Below, in pieces: positions 49,513 through 57,899 of a stretch of DNA of 64,000 nt. Below the pieces are notes generated by a model, which did no database searches, had not been told where the DNA came from, and saw only the letters and a list, made by a program, of their open reading frames with translations. This DNA is from CAZDVQ01 sp964508975 (GTDB lineage Bacteria > Bacteroidota > Bacteroidia > Chitinophagales > Saprospiraceae), in NCBI GenBank assembly GCA_964508975.1, contig CAZDVQ010000007.1:41497-105496 (forward strand), read 5' to 3'. Position numbers and translations under genes: made by a program. Each line of letters starts with the position of its first letter. The stretch's first letter is position 1.

Positions 49513-52500
49513 ATTTTTTAAAATCTTAGCAAGCTTCACCACACACACCATCACACACACCTTACTTTATTTCTTAACCTTAAATACTATTTCCAGTCAA
49601 GTTTTACCTTGGCCTATCGCACAAACCAACGACCCTGCCAGCTGGGATAAAATTAGCTGTACTTTCGGCGAGATACATGGCTCAGCAATTCCTCATTTCC
49701 ATCTTGGGGTTGATATTGATAACGACGCTGTAAATTGTCCATTCCGTTCTATTGTGGACGGCGTAGTTGTAAAAGTACATATAGTCAACTACAACAATGA
49801 AAACAATTACATGGTGGTTAGACGAAACACCCCCTTGCCCAATGGTTTATACTTATTTGTTGTATATCGGCATGTAAACCCTACTGCCGACGAAGATGAT
49901 ATTGTATCAACGAATGATATAATTGGCACCATACGCAACTCGACAGCTAGTAATGGCGATCACCTACACCTAGAACTTGCCGTTGGGCCATATGGGTTTA
50001 ATATTAATAACTGTACGCTCTACAACCCACTCCGCAACCCCTTGGGCATAACGGTTGCCCCAGCCACTGCCGATGCGACCAACCCCGAGGTAAACAAGGT
50101 GATTATCCAACCCTCGCCGATTACGGCCATTAACTGTCCTGGCGATTTTAGATTTATTACCAATGGTACGGGAATCCAGACCTTTCTAACCACCAACCTG
50201 AGTTTCAATACCGCCCGAATGCCTGGCGACAATACCACGCCATTGTATAATTATGGCACAGGTAAGGTTTCGGTGTTTGGCAGTGTAGCTCCTATTGCCA
50301 ATGCCCGCGACCGTAATGTAAACTCCTTGTTGAGTACAGCAGGAGTACCCCATAAATCAGGCACTGGGCTTACTTTGTATAAAATAAGGTATAAAATCGG
50401 CACGCAGTACCTATACCATACCGAGTTTGATGCCATTCCCCGTGCAGAGCAAAACCAACACGGCAGCGTATTTCATACCGCATTCAACAACGGGACTAAT
50501 ATTTTATACGGCAACAATGATTTTATACAGCTACGCACTACCAACAACAACTTTGTAAGCGTTGAAAAACAGCTTAACGGTCGCCGTGGTACAGGCTTGT
50601 GGGTTACACGTTTGCGTGCAGGACAAAACCCTGTGGTTACACCTACTGAAGTCAACAGCTTACAACTATCCCGGCATAACGCCGAGGCTGTGTTCAAGGA
50701 CGGTAGCCACGACCTTACCGTTGAGGTTGAAGATGCCGCTAATTTTCACAACAACGCCAAGGTTGAAATTATCGTCGATAACTTCCCGCCCTATGTAGAA
50801 ACCGTCAAAGCCCTAGAAACACCAGCAGGCATACTGGCAGGTTTGGGCATGACTACTACTCGTTACGAACGAAAAGCGCAGTACTCCACCACCTCCGGGA
50901 GACTAAGCACTAGCCTCGTCAAAGATGAAGGTGTTGATGTAAACTGCCACGAACTAAAGGTTGAAATAAAGTTTAGCGAAGCGGTACAAAACGTGGTGGT
51001 CACCAACGACCAAAACATCCCATTTTCTATGGCCAACTTGAGCGCATCTGCTGATAAAACTACCTGGACCTATCGTTTTAGTGGGAATGAAATCCAACAG
51101 GTACAAGCTAATGTCGTCAACCTGACCATTACCGCTAAAGACTTGGCCAACAACAACCTGATGAATTTGGAACAAACAGCAGGGTTTCCGAACAGCATCA
51201 GCATTCCTACCCGTATAAGCCGAACCGCTTGGTCAAGCACCGTTCAAGGTAATAATGATGAATTGCATTACTTTGAACTCAACCCCTGCACCCGCAACAA
51301 CCTTAACGACCCCAATGTAGAGCTTATAAGCCAAAACGTAACGGTTAACGATATCCAAAACGCCAGTAACCCACAAGCCTGCGATGGTGCTATTGACCTA
51401 GAACCTGGCCAAAATGGCCCTTACACCTATAGCTGGAGCAACGGAGAAACCACCGAGGACATCAACAACCTGTGTCCGGGCACTTACGAGGTTACCGTCA
51501 CGAATGGCCAAGGCTGCGAGCGTGTGTTGACCATTCCGGTGCAAGCTTGTGGTCTAAGCCCAAGCTATACCTTTACCCCAGCTAGCGACCACCAAACACC
51601 CGATGGTGGTGTAAACCTAGAAGTACAAACACTCGCTACATCGAGCAACTTTACGTATAGTTGGTCAGGACCATCGGGTACCTTTGCTACGCAAGACCTA
51701 AGCAACGTAAAACCGGGGGCTTACCAACTTACGATACATTACGGTATGGGCTGTACCTTCACAGATGCAGTTATCATACCACACAACGGCCAATGCCGAC
51801 GAGCCATTAGCGCTACAGCCACCGTGCGTCCTGCATGCGATGCGAGTGTTGGGACTGGCGGTAGTATCAGCTTGTCCATTAGTGGTGGATATCCGCCATT
51901 CCAAGTGACTTGGAGTAATGGTAGCGCAAGTACGGTATTAACTAACTTGGCTCCTGGCAATTACTGTGTCAGCGTTACGGATCAATCAGGGTGTGTATGG
52001 CAAAACTGCTACCAAGTATACCCAACCATTACAGCCAATGCTACCACTAGTCCAAGTTGTAACGGAGGGAATACAGGTAGTATTCAATTGCAAGTCAGCG
52101 CTGGTAGTTGGGGCAATGGTGGTACAAGCTTTACGCCCTACCCTATGAACTACTTATGGTCGAATGGTCAAACGACTGCAAGTATCCAAAATTTATCGGC
52201 AGGTAGTTATTGTGTAACGATAACGGCACTTGATAGCCGAGGTACAAGCCCTATTTGTAGAATCACACGGTGCTATCGAGTAGAGCACGATGAAATTACC
52301 ATCCAGCCGGGCAGCTTGAACAATAGCTGTAATAGCAACGGCAGTATTAATCCCGTTGTAAACAGCAACTCGGCGGTAAGTTACCTCTGGTCGAACGGAG
52401 CTACAACACCTGACATTGCAGGGTTAAGCCAAGGTACATACTGTTTAACCGCTACCAATGCCAATGGATGTAGCGCCACCCAGTGTTTCACGGTGAATAG

Positions 52501-53908
52501 TACCATGAGCATTACAGGTACTAGCGAAGCTAGCTGCTCCAGCCAGAACTCAGGAAGCATTGATATCAGCGTGAATGGTTCTAACGGTGCGGGTTATACG
52601 TTCCAATGGTCCAGTGGAGCAACCGTAGCCGACCCTATCCAACTAGGCCCAGGTAACTACTGCGTAACGGTAACGGATCAAGGTCTTTCAGGTTGTACAG
52701 CAACTGCATGTTTCGATGTACAGGCCCAGGCGCCCATGACGGCACAAGTTGTAAACATTCAGCCATCTTGTACTGCCGAGCCCAATGGTAGCGCCGAGGT
52801 AATACTAAACGGCGGAAATCCAGGGTTTAACTACTTCTGGAGCAGCGGTGGGCAAAACAGTCCGAGCCCCGATAACCTATCAAGTGGGCTTGGTTACGTA
52901 ATAGTCATGGATAATAACATGTGCTTTGTAAGCGTTACCTTCAATGTTCCGGCTTATAGTGTACAACTTGCAGGCAATGCCTCATCTGATGCCTGTGCCC
53001 ACAACCCTGACGGGCAAATCAATCTATCGGCTAGTGGAGGCTTCCCGCCCTATAACTACCAGTGGGCCAATAGCAACAGTACGAGCAGCAGCCGGGCAAA
53101 CCTGGCACCTGGCACCTATAACGTAACCATGACCGATAGCAGAGGCTGCCCTGCCAACCGTAGTTTTACCATCGCCACGGCACCTGTGACACGGGTATAC
53201 GACCAAAACAACTGCCAATACTCAACTACTTCCTGTCACAACATGGTGGTGAGCACAGACTTTGTACCTTGCCAATGGGTAAACGAGGGTGGTTTGTGCC
53301 GCAGAACCTGCTATTGCGAAAATGGCGGCCATTTTGGTCAGGACCATGGCATGCCAAGTTTCTTTTATTATGCTGGTGGCATGCAAGGAGGCAGTGCATA
53401 TTGTAACCAATACCAAGACTGTGTTTTTGACAACGGTTATCGTTACGTGATGCATGTAAACTCCTACCCTATTACAACAACATACATTGGTTATTTTTCA
53501 GGCTGTGCAGGGAGCGCTCCTGCAAACGTTTATTACTGTAACGGACAGTACGTCGGACATACCTGTATGGGCTTTGCTAGAATTGTAGAACTTGATTCCA
53601 TGCAGTTTGAAGACCCCTTCGAGCAGGTTACACAGGCCGAGGAAGAACCACAGAGCGACCAACTAAAGCTCTACCCCAACCCAGGCGAAAACACCGTTCA
53701 CCTGGAGTACACAAGCGAAACAGATCAACATTGTAAAATTTTATTGCGCGATTTGACGGGCAAATTAATTTTTTACATACCTTTGGATATGCAAGCAGGT
53801 ATAACTATTGCGCCACTTGATTTAAGTGAGCTAAGTGCCGGCATATACTACGTACAGGTCGTTGACCAAAAAGGGAATTCAAGTATTCGTAAACTTTATA
53901 AATTGTAA
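49505..53908 (+). CDS. Giant surface protein: M23-like domain, SprB repeats, T9SS signal
   Basis: The 1467-residue product starts with a signal-like hydrophobic stretch (LLYFLTLNTISSQ). An M23/LytM-like domain follows (about 55-165) with zinc ligands in FHLGVDIDND and GDHLHLEL. Ig- or cadherin-like beta regions occupy about 180-590. From about 600 come at least seven SprB-type repeats (YSWSNGETTEDINNLCPGTY, LTNLAPGNYCVSVTD, YLWSNGATTPDI), each an adhesin module known from gliding Bacteroidota. A Cys-rich segment (about 1230-1360) and a T9SS signal (LYPNPGENTVHLEY, LSELSAGIYYVQVVDQKGN) close it. It is probably surface-displayed; combining an M23 site with SprB repeats is unusual. Confidence 0.88.
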   Translation: MNRFFKILASFTTHTITHTLLYFLTLNTISSQVLPWPIAQTNDPASWDKISCTFGEIHGSAIPHFHLGVDIDNDAVNCPFRSIVDGVVVKVHIVNYNNENNYMVVRRNTPLPNGLYLFVVYRHVNPTADEDDIVSTNDIIGTIRNSTASNGDHLHLELAVGPYGFNINNCTLYNPLRNPLGITVAPATADATNPEVNKVIIQPSPITAINCPGDFRFITNGTGIQTFLTTNLSFNTARMPGDNTTPLYNYGTGKVSVFGSVAPIANARDRNVNSLLSTAGVPHKSGTGLTLYKIRYKIGTQYLYHTEFDAIPRAEQNQHGSVFHTAFNNGTNILYGNNDFIQLRTTNNNFVSVEKQLNGRRGTGLWVTRLRAGQNPVVTPTEVNSLQLSRHNAEAVFKDGSHDLTVEVEDAANFHNNAKVEIIVDNFPPYVETVKALETPAGILAGLGMTTTRYERKAQYSTTSGRLSTSLVKDEGVDVNCHELKVEIKFSEAVQNVVVTNDQNIPFSMANLSASADKTTWTYRFSGNEIQQVQANVVNLTITAKDLANNNLMNLEQTAGFPNSISIPTRISRTAWSSTVQGNNDELHYFELNPCTRNNLNDPNVELISQNVTVNDIQNASNPQACDGAIDLEPGQNGPYTYSWSNGETTEDINNLCPGTYEVTVTNGQGCERVLTIPVQACGLSPSYTFTPASDHQTPDGGVNLEVQTLATSSNFTYSWSGPSGTFATQDLSNVKPGAYQLTIHYGMGCTFTDAVIIPHNGQCRRAISATATVRPACDASVGTGGSISLSISGGYPPFQVTWSNGSASTVLTNLAPGNYCVSVTDQSGCVWQNCYQVYPTITANATTSPSCNGGNTGSIQLQVSAGSWGNGGTSFTPYPMNYLWSNGQTTASIQNLSAGSYCVTITALDSRGTSPICRITRCYRVEHDEITIQPGSLNNSCNSNGSINPVVNSNSAVSYLWSNGATTPDIAGLSQGTYCLTATNANGCSATQCFTVNSTMSITGTSEASCSSQNSGSIDISVNGSNGAGYTFQWSSGATVADPIQLGPGNYCVTVTDQGLSGCTATACFDVQAQAPMTAQVVNIQPSCTAEPNGSAEVILNGGNPGFNYFWSSGGQNSPSPDNLSSGLGYVIVMDNNMCFVSVTFNVPAYSVQLAGNASSDACAHNPDGQINLSASGGFPPYNYQWANSNSTSSSRANLAPGTYNVTMTDSRGCPANRSFTIATAPVTRVYDQNNCQYSTTSCHNMVVSTDFVPCQWVNEGGLCRRTCYCENGGHFGQDHGMPSFFYYAGGMQGGSAYCNQYQDCVFDNGYRYVMHVNSYPITTTYIGYFSGCAGSAPANVYYCNGQYVGHTCMGFARIVELDSMQFEDPFEQVTQAEEEPQSDQLKLYPNPGENTVHLEYTSETDQHCKILLRDLTGKLIFYIPLDMQAGITIAPLDLSELSAGIYYVQVVDQKGNSSIRKLYKL

Positions 53909-53910
53909 AC

Positions 53911-54360
53911 ATGCGTTCAACAAACTTCAAGTCTGTTGGCGTAGCTTTAATCTCAAGCGTACTCCTTCTTGCTTCCTGCAAGAAGGAGGCGCTTTTCGAC
54001 GAGCTACTCCTGCACGGCCACTGGTCCGTTTACCAGGAATATTACCGTACCATAAACGGTACTGTTGAAGTAAGTCAGACTCCTGAAAGGTTTAACCTAA
54101 TTATGAATTCAGATGGGACAGGCTACTACGTGACAGCTTTAGACAGCAGCCCGCTTACTTGGGAATTTAAAAACGATAGCGTATTCATGTCGATACAGGC
54201 AAGAGACAGTATTGGAAATCACTTTATCACCAATAACTTAAGGTTTAAACCAATTTCCTCCGGCGATGAGAATCGTATAACGTTAGACAAAACAATTAAC
54301 TTCACCTTTAACAACAACCAGTATGTTACAAAGTATATTTGGCATTGCACCCGCCAGTAA
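53911..54360 (+). CDS. Lipoprotein, lipocalin-like beta barrel, surface operon gene 3
   Basis: The 149-residue product begins with a lipoprotein signal ending SVLLLASCKK (Cys at about 23). The mature part looks lipocalin-like: GHWSVYQEYYRTINGTVE, FNLIMNSDGTGYYV, PLTWEFKNDSVFMSI and a final YVTKYIWHCTRQ strand, as in lipocalin-like domains of Bacteroidota lipoproteins. No ligand is suggested. It begins 2 bases after the giant surface protein stop and overlaps the next gene by 38 bases, so the four genes (47707-54799) form a tight operon. Confidence 0.75.
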   Translation: MRSTNFKSVGVALISSVLLLASCKKEALFDELLLHGHWSVYQEYYRTINGTVEVSQTPERFNLIMNSDGTGYYVTALDSSPLTWEFKNDSVFMSIQARDSIGNHFITNNLRFKPISSGDENRITLDKTINFTFNNNQYVTKYIWHCTRQ

Positions 54361-54799
54361 AACGTTGTTGGCCCTCATATTTGCCCTAGCCTGCTTTGCA
54401 AGTGCCTGTAAAAAAGAAGAAGTTGTTGACTTTATACCCGTTGATATTAGCCGACCTGGTGATTACAACCTGGCTCGATGGCAAGTCATTCAAATCGATT
54501 CTTTGTACAACCTCAACACGGGAGTGTATGAAGTATTTGAACGAGAATACGTTTACGGGTTTGTACGCGATACAAACATCATTTACAGTATGCTGGAAGG
54601 CTCGCTGAACGTGGATACGCTCTTTTACAACTACATTGGGAACAACACGGTGGATATAACCAAATACTACGGTTCATTGCCCCTAACCGAAAACTTTAGT
54701 GTTTACAGCGAGACGGACTCGACCAAGTACTGGAGCATAGTACGGGCACCTACAACGCCTTACCCGCAGTACAGCGACTACTACTTTACCAAGTACTAG
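54323..54799 (+). CDS. Lipoprotein, surface operon gene 4
   Basis: The 158-residue product has a lipoprotein signal (LLALIFALACFASACKKEE, Cys at about 29). The start is ATG 54323, inside the previous gene (38-base overlap); a TTG at 54365 is another possibility. The mature part is beta-rich: YNLARWQVIQIDSLYNLN, YEVFEREYVYGFVRD and YSETDSTKYWSIV, similar in style but not in obvious sequence to the preceding lipoprotein. Its stop shares the palindrome CTAG with the convergent flavin reductase gene. Function unknown. Confidence 0.7.
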   Translation: MLQSIFGIAPASKTLLALIFALACFASACKKEEVVDFIPVDISRPGDYNLARWQVIQIDSLYNLNTGVYEVFEREYVYGFVRDTNIIYSMLEGSLNVDTLFYNYIGNNTVDITKYYGSLPLTENFSVYSETDSTKYWSIVRAPTTPYPQYSDYYFTKY

Positions 54800-55698
54800 C
54801 CTCCTTCTGCCGACCAGAGTACCGCCGCAGCTTCGCGTGCTTTCCCTGCTTTAAACAGACTAGAAGCCAAGAGATGTAGTTCTCTGGTAGCATTTACCCG
54901 CTCTACTTTCATCCGGCCCAGTATAAGACCCAACTGGCTGTGCGTTTGCTTAGCCTGCTCAATCTCTTCTGGGCTGGGTGGCGTAGCCATACCTGCGATA
55001 GTACCTAAATCATTTCCGGTGAGCACCTCGCTGTTGCGGATATCCGTTGGTAGGCCATCGAAGCCAATGGCTGGCATTTTAACCGATTGCTCGAGGGTAA
55101 ACACGGCATCGCCGCTAGCACGAACGTAATACTGGCGGCCCATGCGGCCTACCAAGTCGATTTTATCAGGGTCGATGCGGTTGCGTTCATCTACCACCTG
55201 CTCGCTGACGTGTATTTTCACCACGTTGCAAATGATGAGGTGCCCTGCACCGCCATTTTCGCCAAGGGTGATAATATCGGTTACTTTGCATTCCATGGCA
55301 GCGGGTGACTCTGCTACACGGAAGGGTTTTACCAGATCAGAAGGAACTGGGGTTAGGCCAGCCTTGTCGAATTCGCTCACGTCAGCGGGGAACTCCACGC
55401 TGGTTACAGCCATTTGCCGAACGATGTCATATGACACTGCATTGATGACAACCTCACCTGTTTCGCGGATGTTGTACAGCGTGTCCTTGGTCGTATTGTC
55501 TTCTACCCTACGGTTAGAAGAGAATACTACGATGGGCGGGTTTGAGCTAAAAGCGTTGAAAAAACTATAGGGCGCCAAGTTGGGTACACCTTCTGGCGAT
55601 ATGGTACTAGCAAACGCAATGGGCCGAGGCGACACGATGGCCAACATAAACTGGTGTAAATCGCGAGTTTCAATCGTTTGTGGATCAATGCTTATCAT
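54796..55698 (-). CDS. Flavin reductase family protein with C-terminal extension
   Basis: I start at ATG 55698 (MISIDPQTIETRDLHQFML) since the longer frame runs into repeat copy 16. The N-terminal 200 of 300 residues match the FMN-binding split-barrel flavin reductase family: IVSPRPIAFASTISPEGVPNLAPYSFFNAFSSNPP (FMN and substrate loop), FPADVSEFDKAGL, and GHLIICNVVKIHVSE. The last 90 or so residues extend beyond the family norm. It probably reduces FMN or acts as a flavin-dependent oxidoreductase; partner unknown. It ends at a shared CTAG palindrome. Confidence 0.85.
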   Translation of the reverse strand: MISIDPQTIETRDLHQFMLAIVSPRPIAFASTISPEGVPNLAPYSFFNAFSSNPPIVVFSSNRRVEDNTTKDTLYNIRETGEVVINAVSYDIVRQMAVTSVEFPADVSEFDKAGLTPVPSDLVKPFRVAESPAAMECKVTDIITLGENGGAGHLIICNVVKIHVSEQVVDERNRIDPDKIDLVGRMGRQYYVRASGDAVFTLEQSVKMPAIGFDGLPTDIRNSEVLTGNDLGTIAGMATPPSPEEIEQAKQTHSQLGLILGRMKVERVNATRELHLLASSLFKAGKAREAAAVLWSAEGG

Positions 55699-55732
55699 AT
55701 GATGGTTGTAGGTTTTGGCAAGGCAGATAAAT

Positions 55733-55858
55733 AATCGCGCGAAGGATGCGGAGCATGAGGTGCGCAGCACCGAAGCCCGACCGAATGGGAGGGCCAAGCG
55801 AACAGCGCGTGCGTAGCAGCCTGACGGCGCCCGCAGGGCGGCGACGCGCCCCAAAAAA
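55733..55858 (-). repeat. GC-rich modular repeat, copy 16
   Basis: Reverse orientation, head (TTTTGGGGCGCG on the minus strand) towards the MtfA-like gene stop at 55880. It has GCCGCCCTGCGGGCGCC and a core variant TGTTCGCTTGGCC. Confidence 0.65.
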
Positions 55859-55879
55859 CATGCTTACAAAAAAGACAAG

Positions 55880-56803
55880 TTAATCGGTCTGGTTAGATTC
55901 AGGGGCTGGCAACTCGGCAACAACTTGTGGTATTTGCACCAACGGGCTGTCCTGGTAAAGTGGGTCTTGGTTCAGCGTGGTTTGGATGTACTTATACACC
56001 TCGGGGAAAGTAGCGGAAAGTTGTGCCGGAATTTGGAAAAAGTGCTCAACACAAACAGGGAAAAGCTCCACGTTTTTGTGCCCCGTGTAAATCTCGAGGT
56101 AGTTGTCGACAAGGTTTCGGAGCACGGTTAGCTTGTGGAAAAAAATATCTTTGTTCTCTGCGTACTGCAAGAAAGGGATATCCTCATCCTTGATACCCAG
56201 TTCAATTTGCAGGGCTTTAGCAAAGATGTGTAAACCACCGTTGTAGTACTGCTTTGGCTTGGTGTGGCCATCTACAAGGTTATCTATGGCGAGGATGATA
56301 CAGTTAAAATCCTCCTCGTTGAGCTCGATGGTATGTGGTTTACGAGGAATAAAAGGCGAGCGGAATGGCCTTGGGTAAAACACGATGACCCCAAGCTTGG
56401 GGTACCTATACGTGTCGAGGCCGAAGGTTACCTGAGTAGCCATGGCACTGGACAACAGCACGATATCACCCGGTACAGTATCGTCACCGCTGAGTTGGAA
56501 CTCTTTCTGTAGTTTAAGGTCAAAAAGGCGTTGCTCAAATTTTAATTTTTGGTCGGGATTGAGCTGGGCGTAATAGGGGTAAATTTTTTCAAGGATTTTA
56601 CGCGAATCATTGTCGAGGACCGATGGTTTTATGGTATTCCACCACTCGCGGATGGCCCTTTCGAGCACGTAAACAGCTGCGGCAATACTGACACCTAAAA
56701 CGATAAGCACTGCACGCCAGATGGGGCTTGCACCGCCAATCACAAAAAAACCAAGCAGGATGAAGGCTAAGCTCAGGAGGTAGGAAATGACGATGACTGG
56801 CAT
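55880..56803 (-). CDS. MtfA-like protein with degenerate zinc motif
   Basis: The 307-residue product has two N-terminal membrane helices (about 3-23, 29-50) and a soluble domain recalling MtfA/M90 zinc peptidases: LKFEQRLFDLKLQKEFQ, LLSSAMATQVTFGLDTYRYPKLGVIVFYPRPF, and VELFPVCVEHFFQIPAQL where MtfA has its third zinc-ligand Glu. Where MtfA has HEFAH, this protein reads HIFAK (192-196), so two metal or catalytic residues are lost and it is probably not a peptidase. MtfA controls the Mlc repressor in E. coli. It follows the deoxynucleoside kinase gene by 22 bases, so the two may be co-transcribed. Confidence 0.75.
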   Translation of the reverse strand: MPVIVISYLLSLAFILLGFFVIGGASPIWRAVLIVLGVSIAAAVYVLERAIREWWNTIKPSVLDNDSRKILEKIYPYYAQLNPDQKLKFEQRLFDLKLQKEFQLSGDDTVPGDIVLLSSAMATQVTFGLDTYRYPKLGVIVFYPRPFRSPFIPRKPHTIELNEEDFNCIILAIDNLVDGHTKPKQYYNGGLHIFAKALQIELGIKDEDIPFLQYAENKDIFFHKLTVLRNLVDNYLEIYTGHKNVELFPVCVEHFFQIPAQLSATFPEVYKYIQTTLNQDPLYQDSPLVQIPQVVAELPAPESNQTD

Positions 56804-56825
56804 GGATGCAGTGTTTTAGAGTGAG

Positions 56826-57458
56826 CTAGAATAAACCGAAGAGGTCGCGCTCGACCATCTGGATTACCTCCCCGAGGTGCTCTGGGTTGCGCTCAAAATC
56901 GTACTTGTCAACATCAACAATCAGGAGCGGGCCATGGTTGTAGGAAGCAATCCAGTTTTCGTAGCGCTCATTTAAGCGTTTGAGGTAATCAAGGCTCATG
57001 CTACCTTCATAATCTCGGCCACGGCGTTGAATGTGGTCAACGAGGGTAGAGATAGAGCTGCGGAGGTAGATGAGTAAGTCAGGCGGCGAGATTTGCGAGG
57101 TCATCAGCTGGAACAAGGCATAATAATTCTCGAAATCGCGTTTGGACATGAGGCCCATATCGTGCAAGTTTGGGGCAAAGATGTGCGCATCCTCGTAGAT
57201 GGTCCGATCTTGAATCACCACCTTATCGCCTCTTTGGATATCCAGCACCTGGCGGTAGCGGCTATTCAAAAAGTAAACCTGCAAGTTAAACGACCAGCGT
57301 TGCATGTCGTTGTAAAAATCGCTGAGGTACGGGTTGTCATCGGTCGACTCGAAGTTGACCTCCCAGTTATAATTTTTGGCTAGCAGTCGGCAAAGGGTCG
57401 TTTTCCCTGCACCGATATTACCGGCAATGGCCACGTGGCGTATTGTAGACTTGTCCAT
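56826..57458 (-). CDS. Deoxynucleoside kinase
   Basis: I start at ATG 57458 (MDKSTIRHVAIAGNIGAGKTTL); the longer frame adds 18 residues of leader. The 210 residues match the deoxyguanosine/deoxyadenosine kinase-like family: P-loop GNIGAGKTT (about 13-21), WSFNLQVYFLNSRYRQVL, VIQDRTIYEDAHIFA with the catalytic Glu/Asp-Arg, LIYLRSSISTLVDHIQRRGRDYE and the C-terminal lid. It salvages deoxynucleosides to monophosphates; exact specificity cannot be told. It is transcribed from the region holding repeat copy 17. Confidence 0.9.
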   Translation of the reverse strand: MDKSTIRHVAIAGNIGAGKTTLCRLLAKNYNWEVNFESTDDNPYLSDFYNDMQRWSFNLQVYFLNSRYRQVLDIQRGDKVVIQDRTIYEDAHIFAPNLHDMGLMSKRDFENYYALFQLMTSQISPPDLLIYLRSSISTLVDHIQRRGRDYEGSMSLDYLKRLNERYENWIASYNHGPLLIVDVDKYDFERNPEHLGEVIQMVERDLFGLF

Positions 57459-57566
57459 CCTTGATTTTATTTCAAGGGTAAAGATAATGTATAGTTTTAA
57501 TCGGCTGTGCACGATTTAAACAAATACGGTTGAAGCTAGGCGAAAAGCGCATAAATTTGCTTTTTT

Positions 57567-57708
57567 ATTTTTGGGGGCGTGCCCCCGTGCTGGCCAATGC
57601 CAGCCACGGGGTCGTGCCCCTCCGGGCGCGCTAATCGCTTGGGCCCCTGCTGCGCAGGGGTCTGCCCTCACGTTGTTCGGGCACCCTCCGGGCCACTCAC
57701 GCAACCAT
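57567..57708 (+). repeat. GC-rich modular repeat, copy 17
   Basis: Head TTTTTGGGGGCG, TGGCCAATGCCAGCCA, CCCCGTGCTGG, GGCCCCTGCTGCGCAGGGG and CCCGGAGGG-type modules, with the core reduced to CGCTAATCGCTTG. It lies in the 57459-57899 dNK-recA interval. Confidence 0.65.
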
Positions 57709-57838
57709 CTCCACTTGAGCCTACATATATATAATACATGGGGCGCAAGAAAGTGACATGTTTTAAATAGGAAAGATTACTTTGAAACATTTTTTTTAAA
57801 AAATTTAGTCAAAAAGTTACCTATGTAATTTTTTTGCT

Positions 57839-57846
57839 TAACTTTG
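57839..57846 (+). promoter_or_regulatory. -7 box TAACTTTG for recA
   Basis: TAACTTTG fits TAnnTTTG and lies 54 bases before the recA ATG at 57900. No LexA-type operator was recognised. Confidence 0.6.
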
Positions 57847-57899
57847 TATCGACAAAACAATACATCAATCACTTTTTTGATTATAAAATCATCGGAGAC

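Noticed and set aside
57839..57899. LexA operator before recA
   Set aside because: No clear palindromic SOS box could be read between the promoter box and the ATG; Bacteroidota LexA boxes vary, so absence is not strong evidence.
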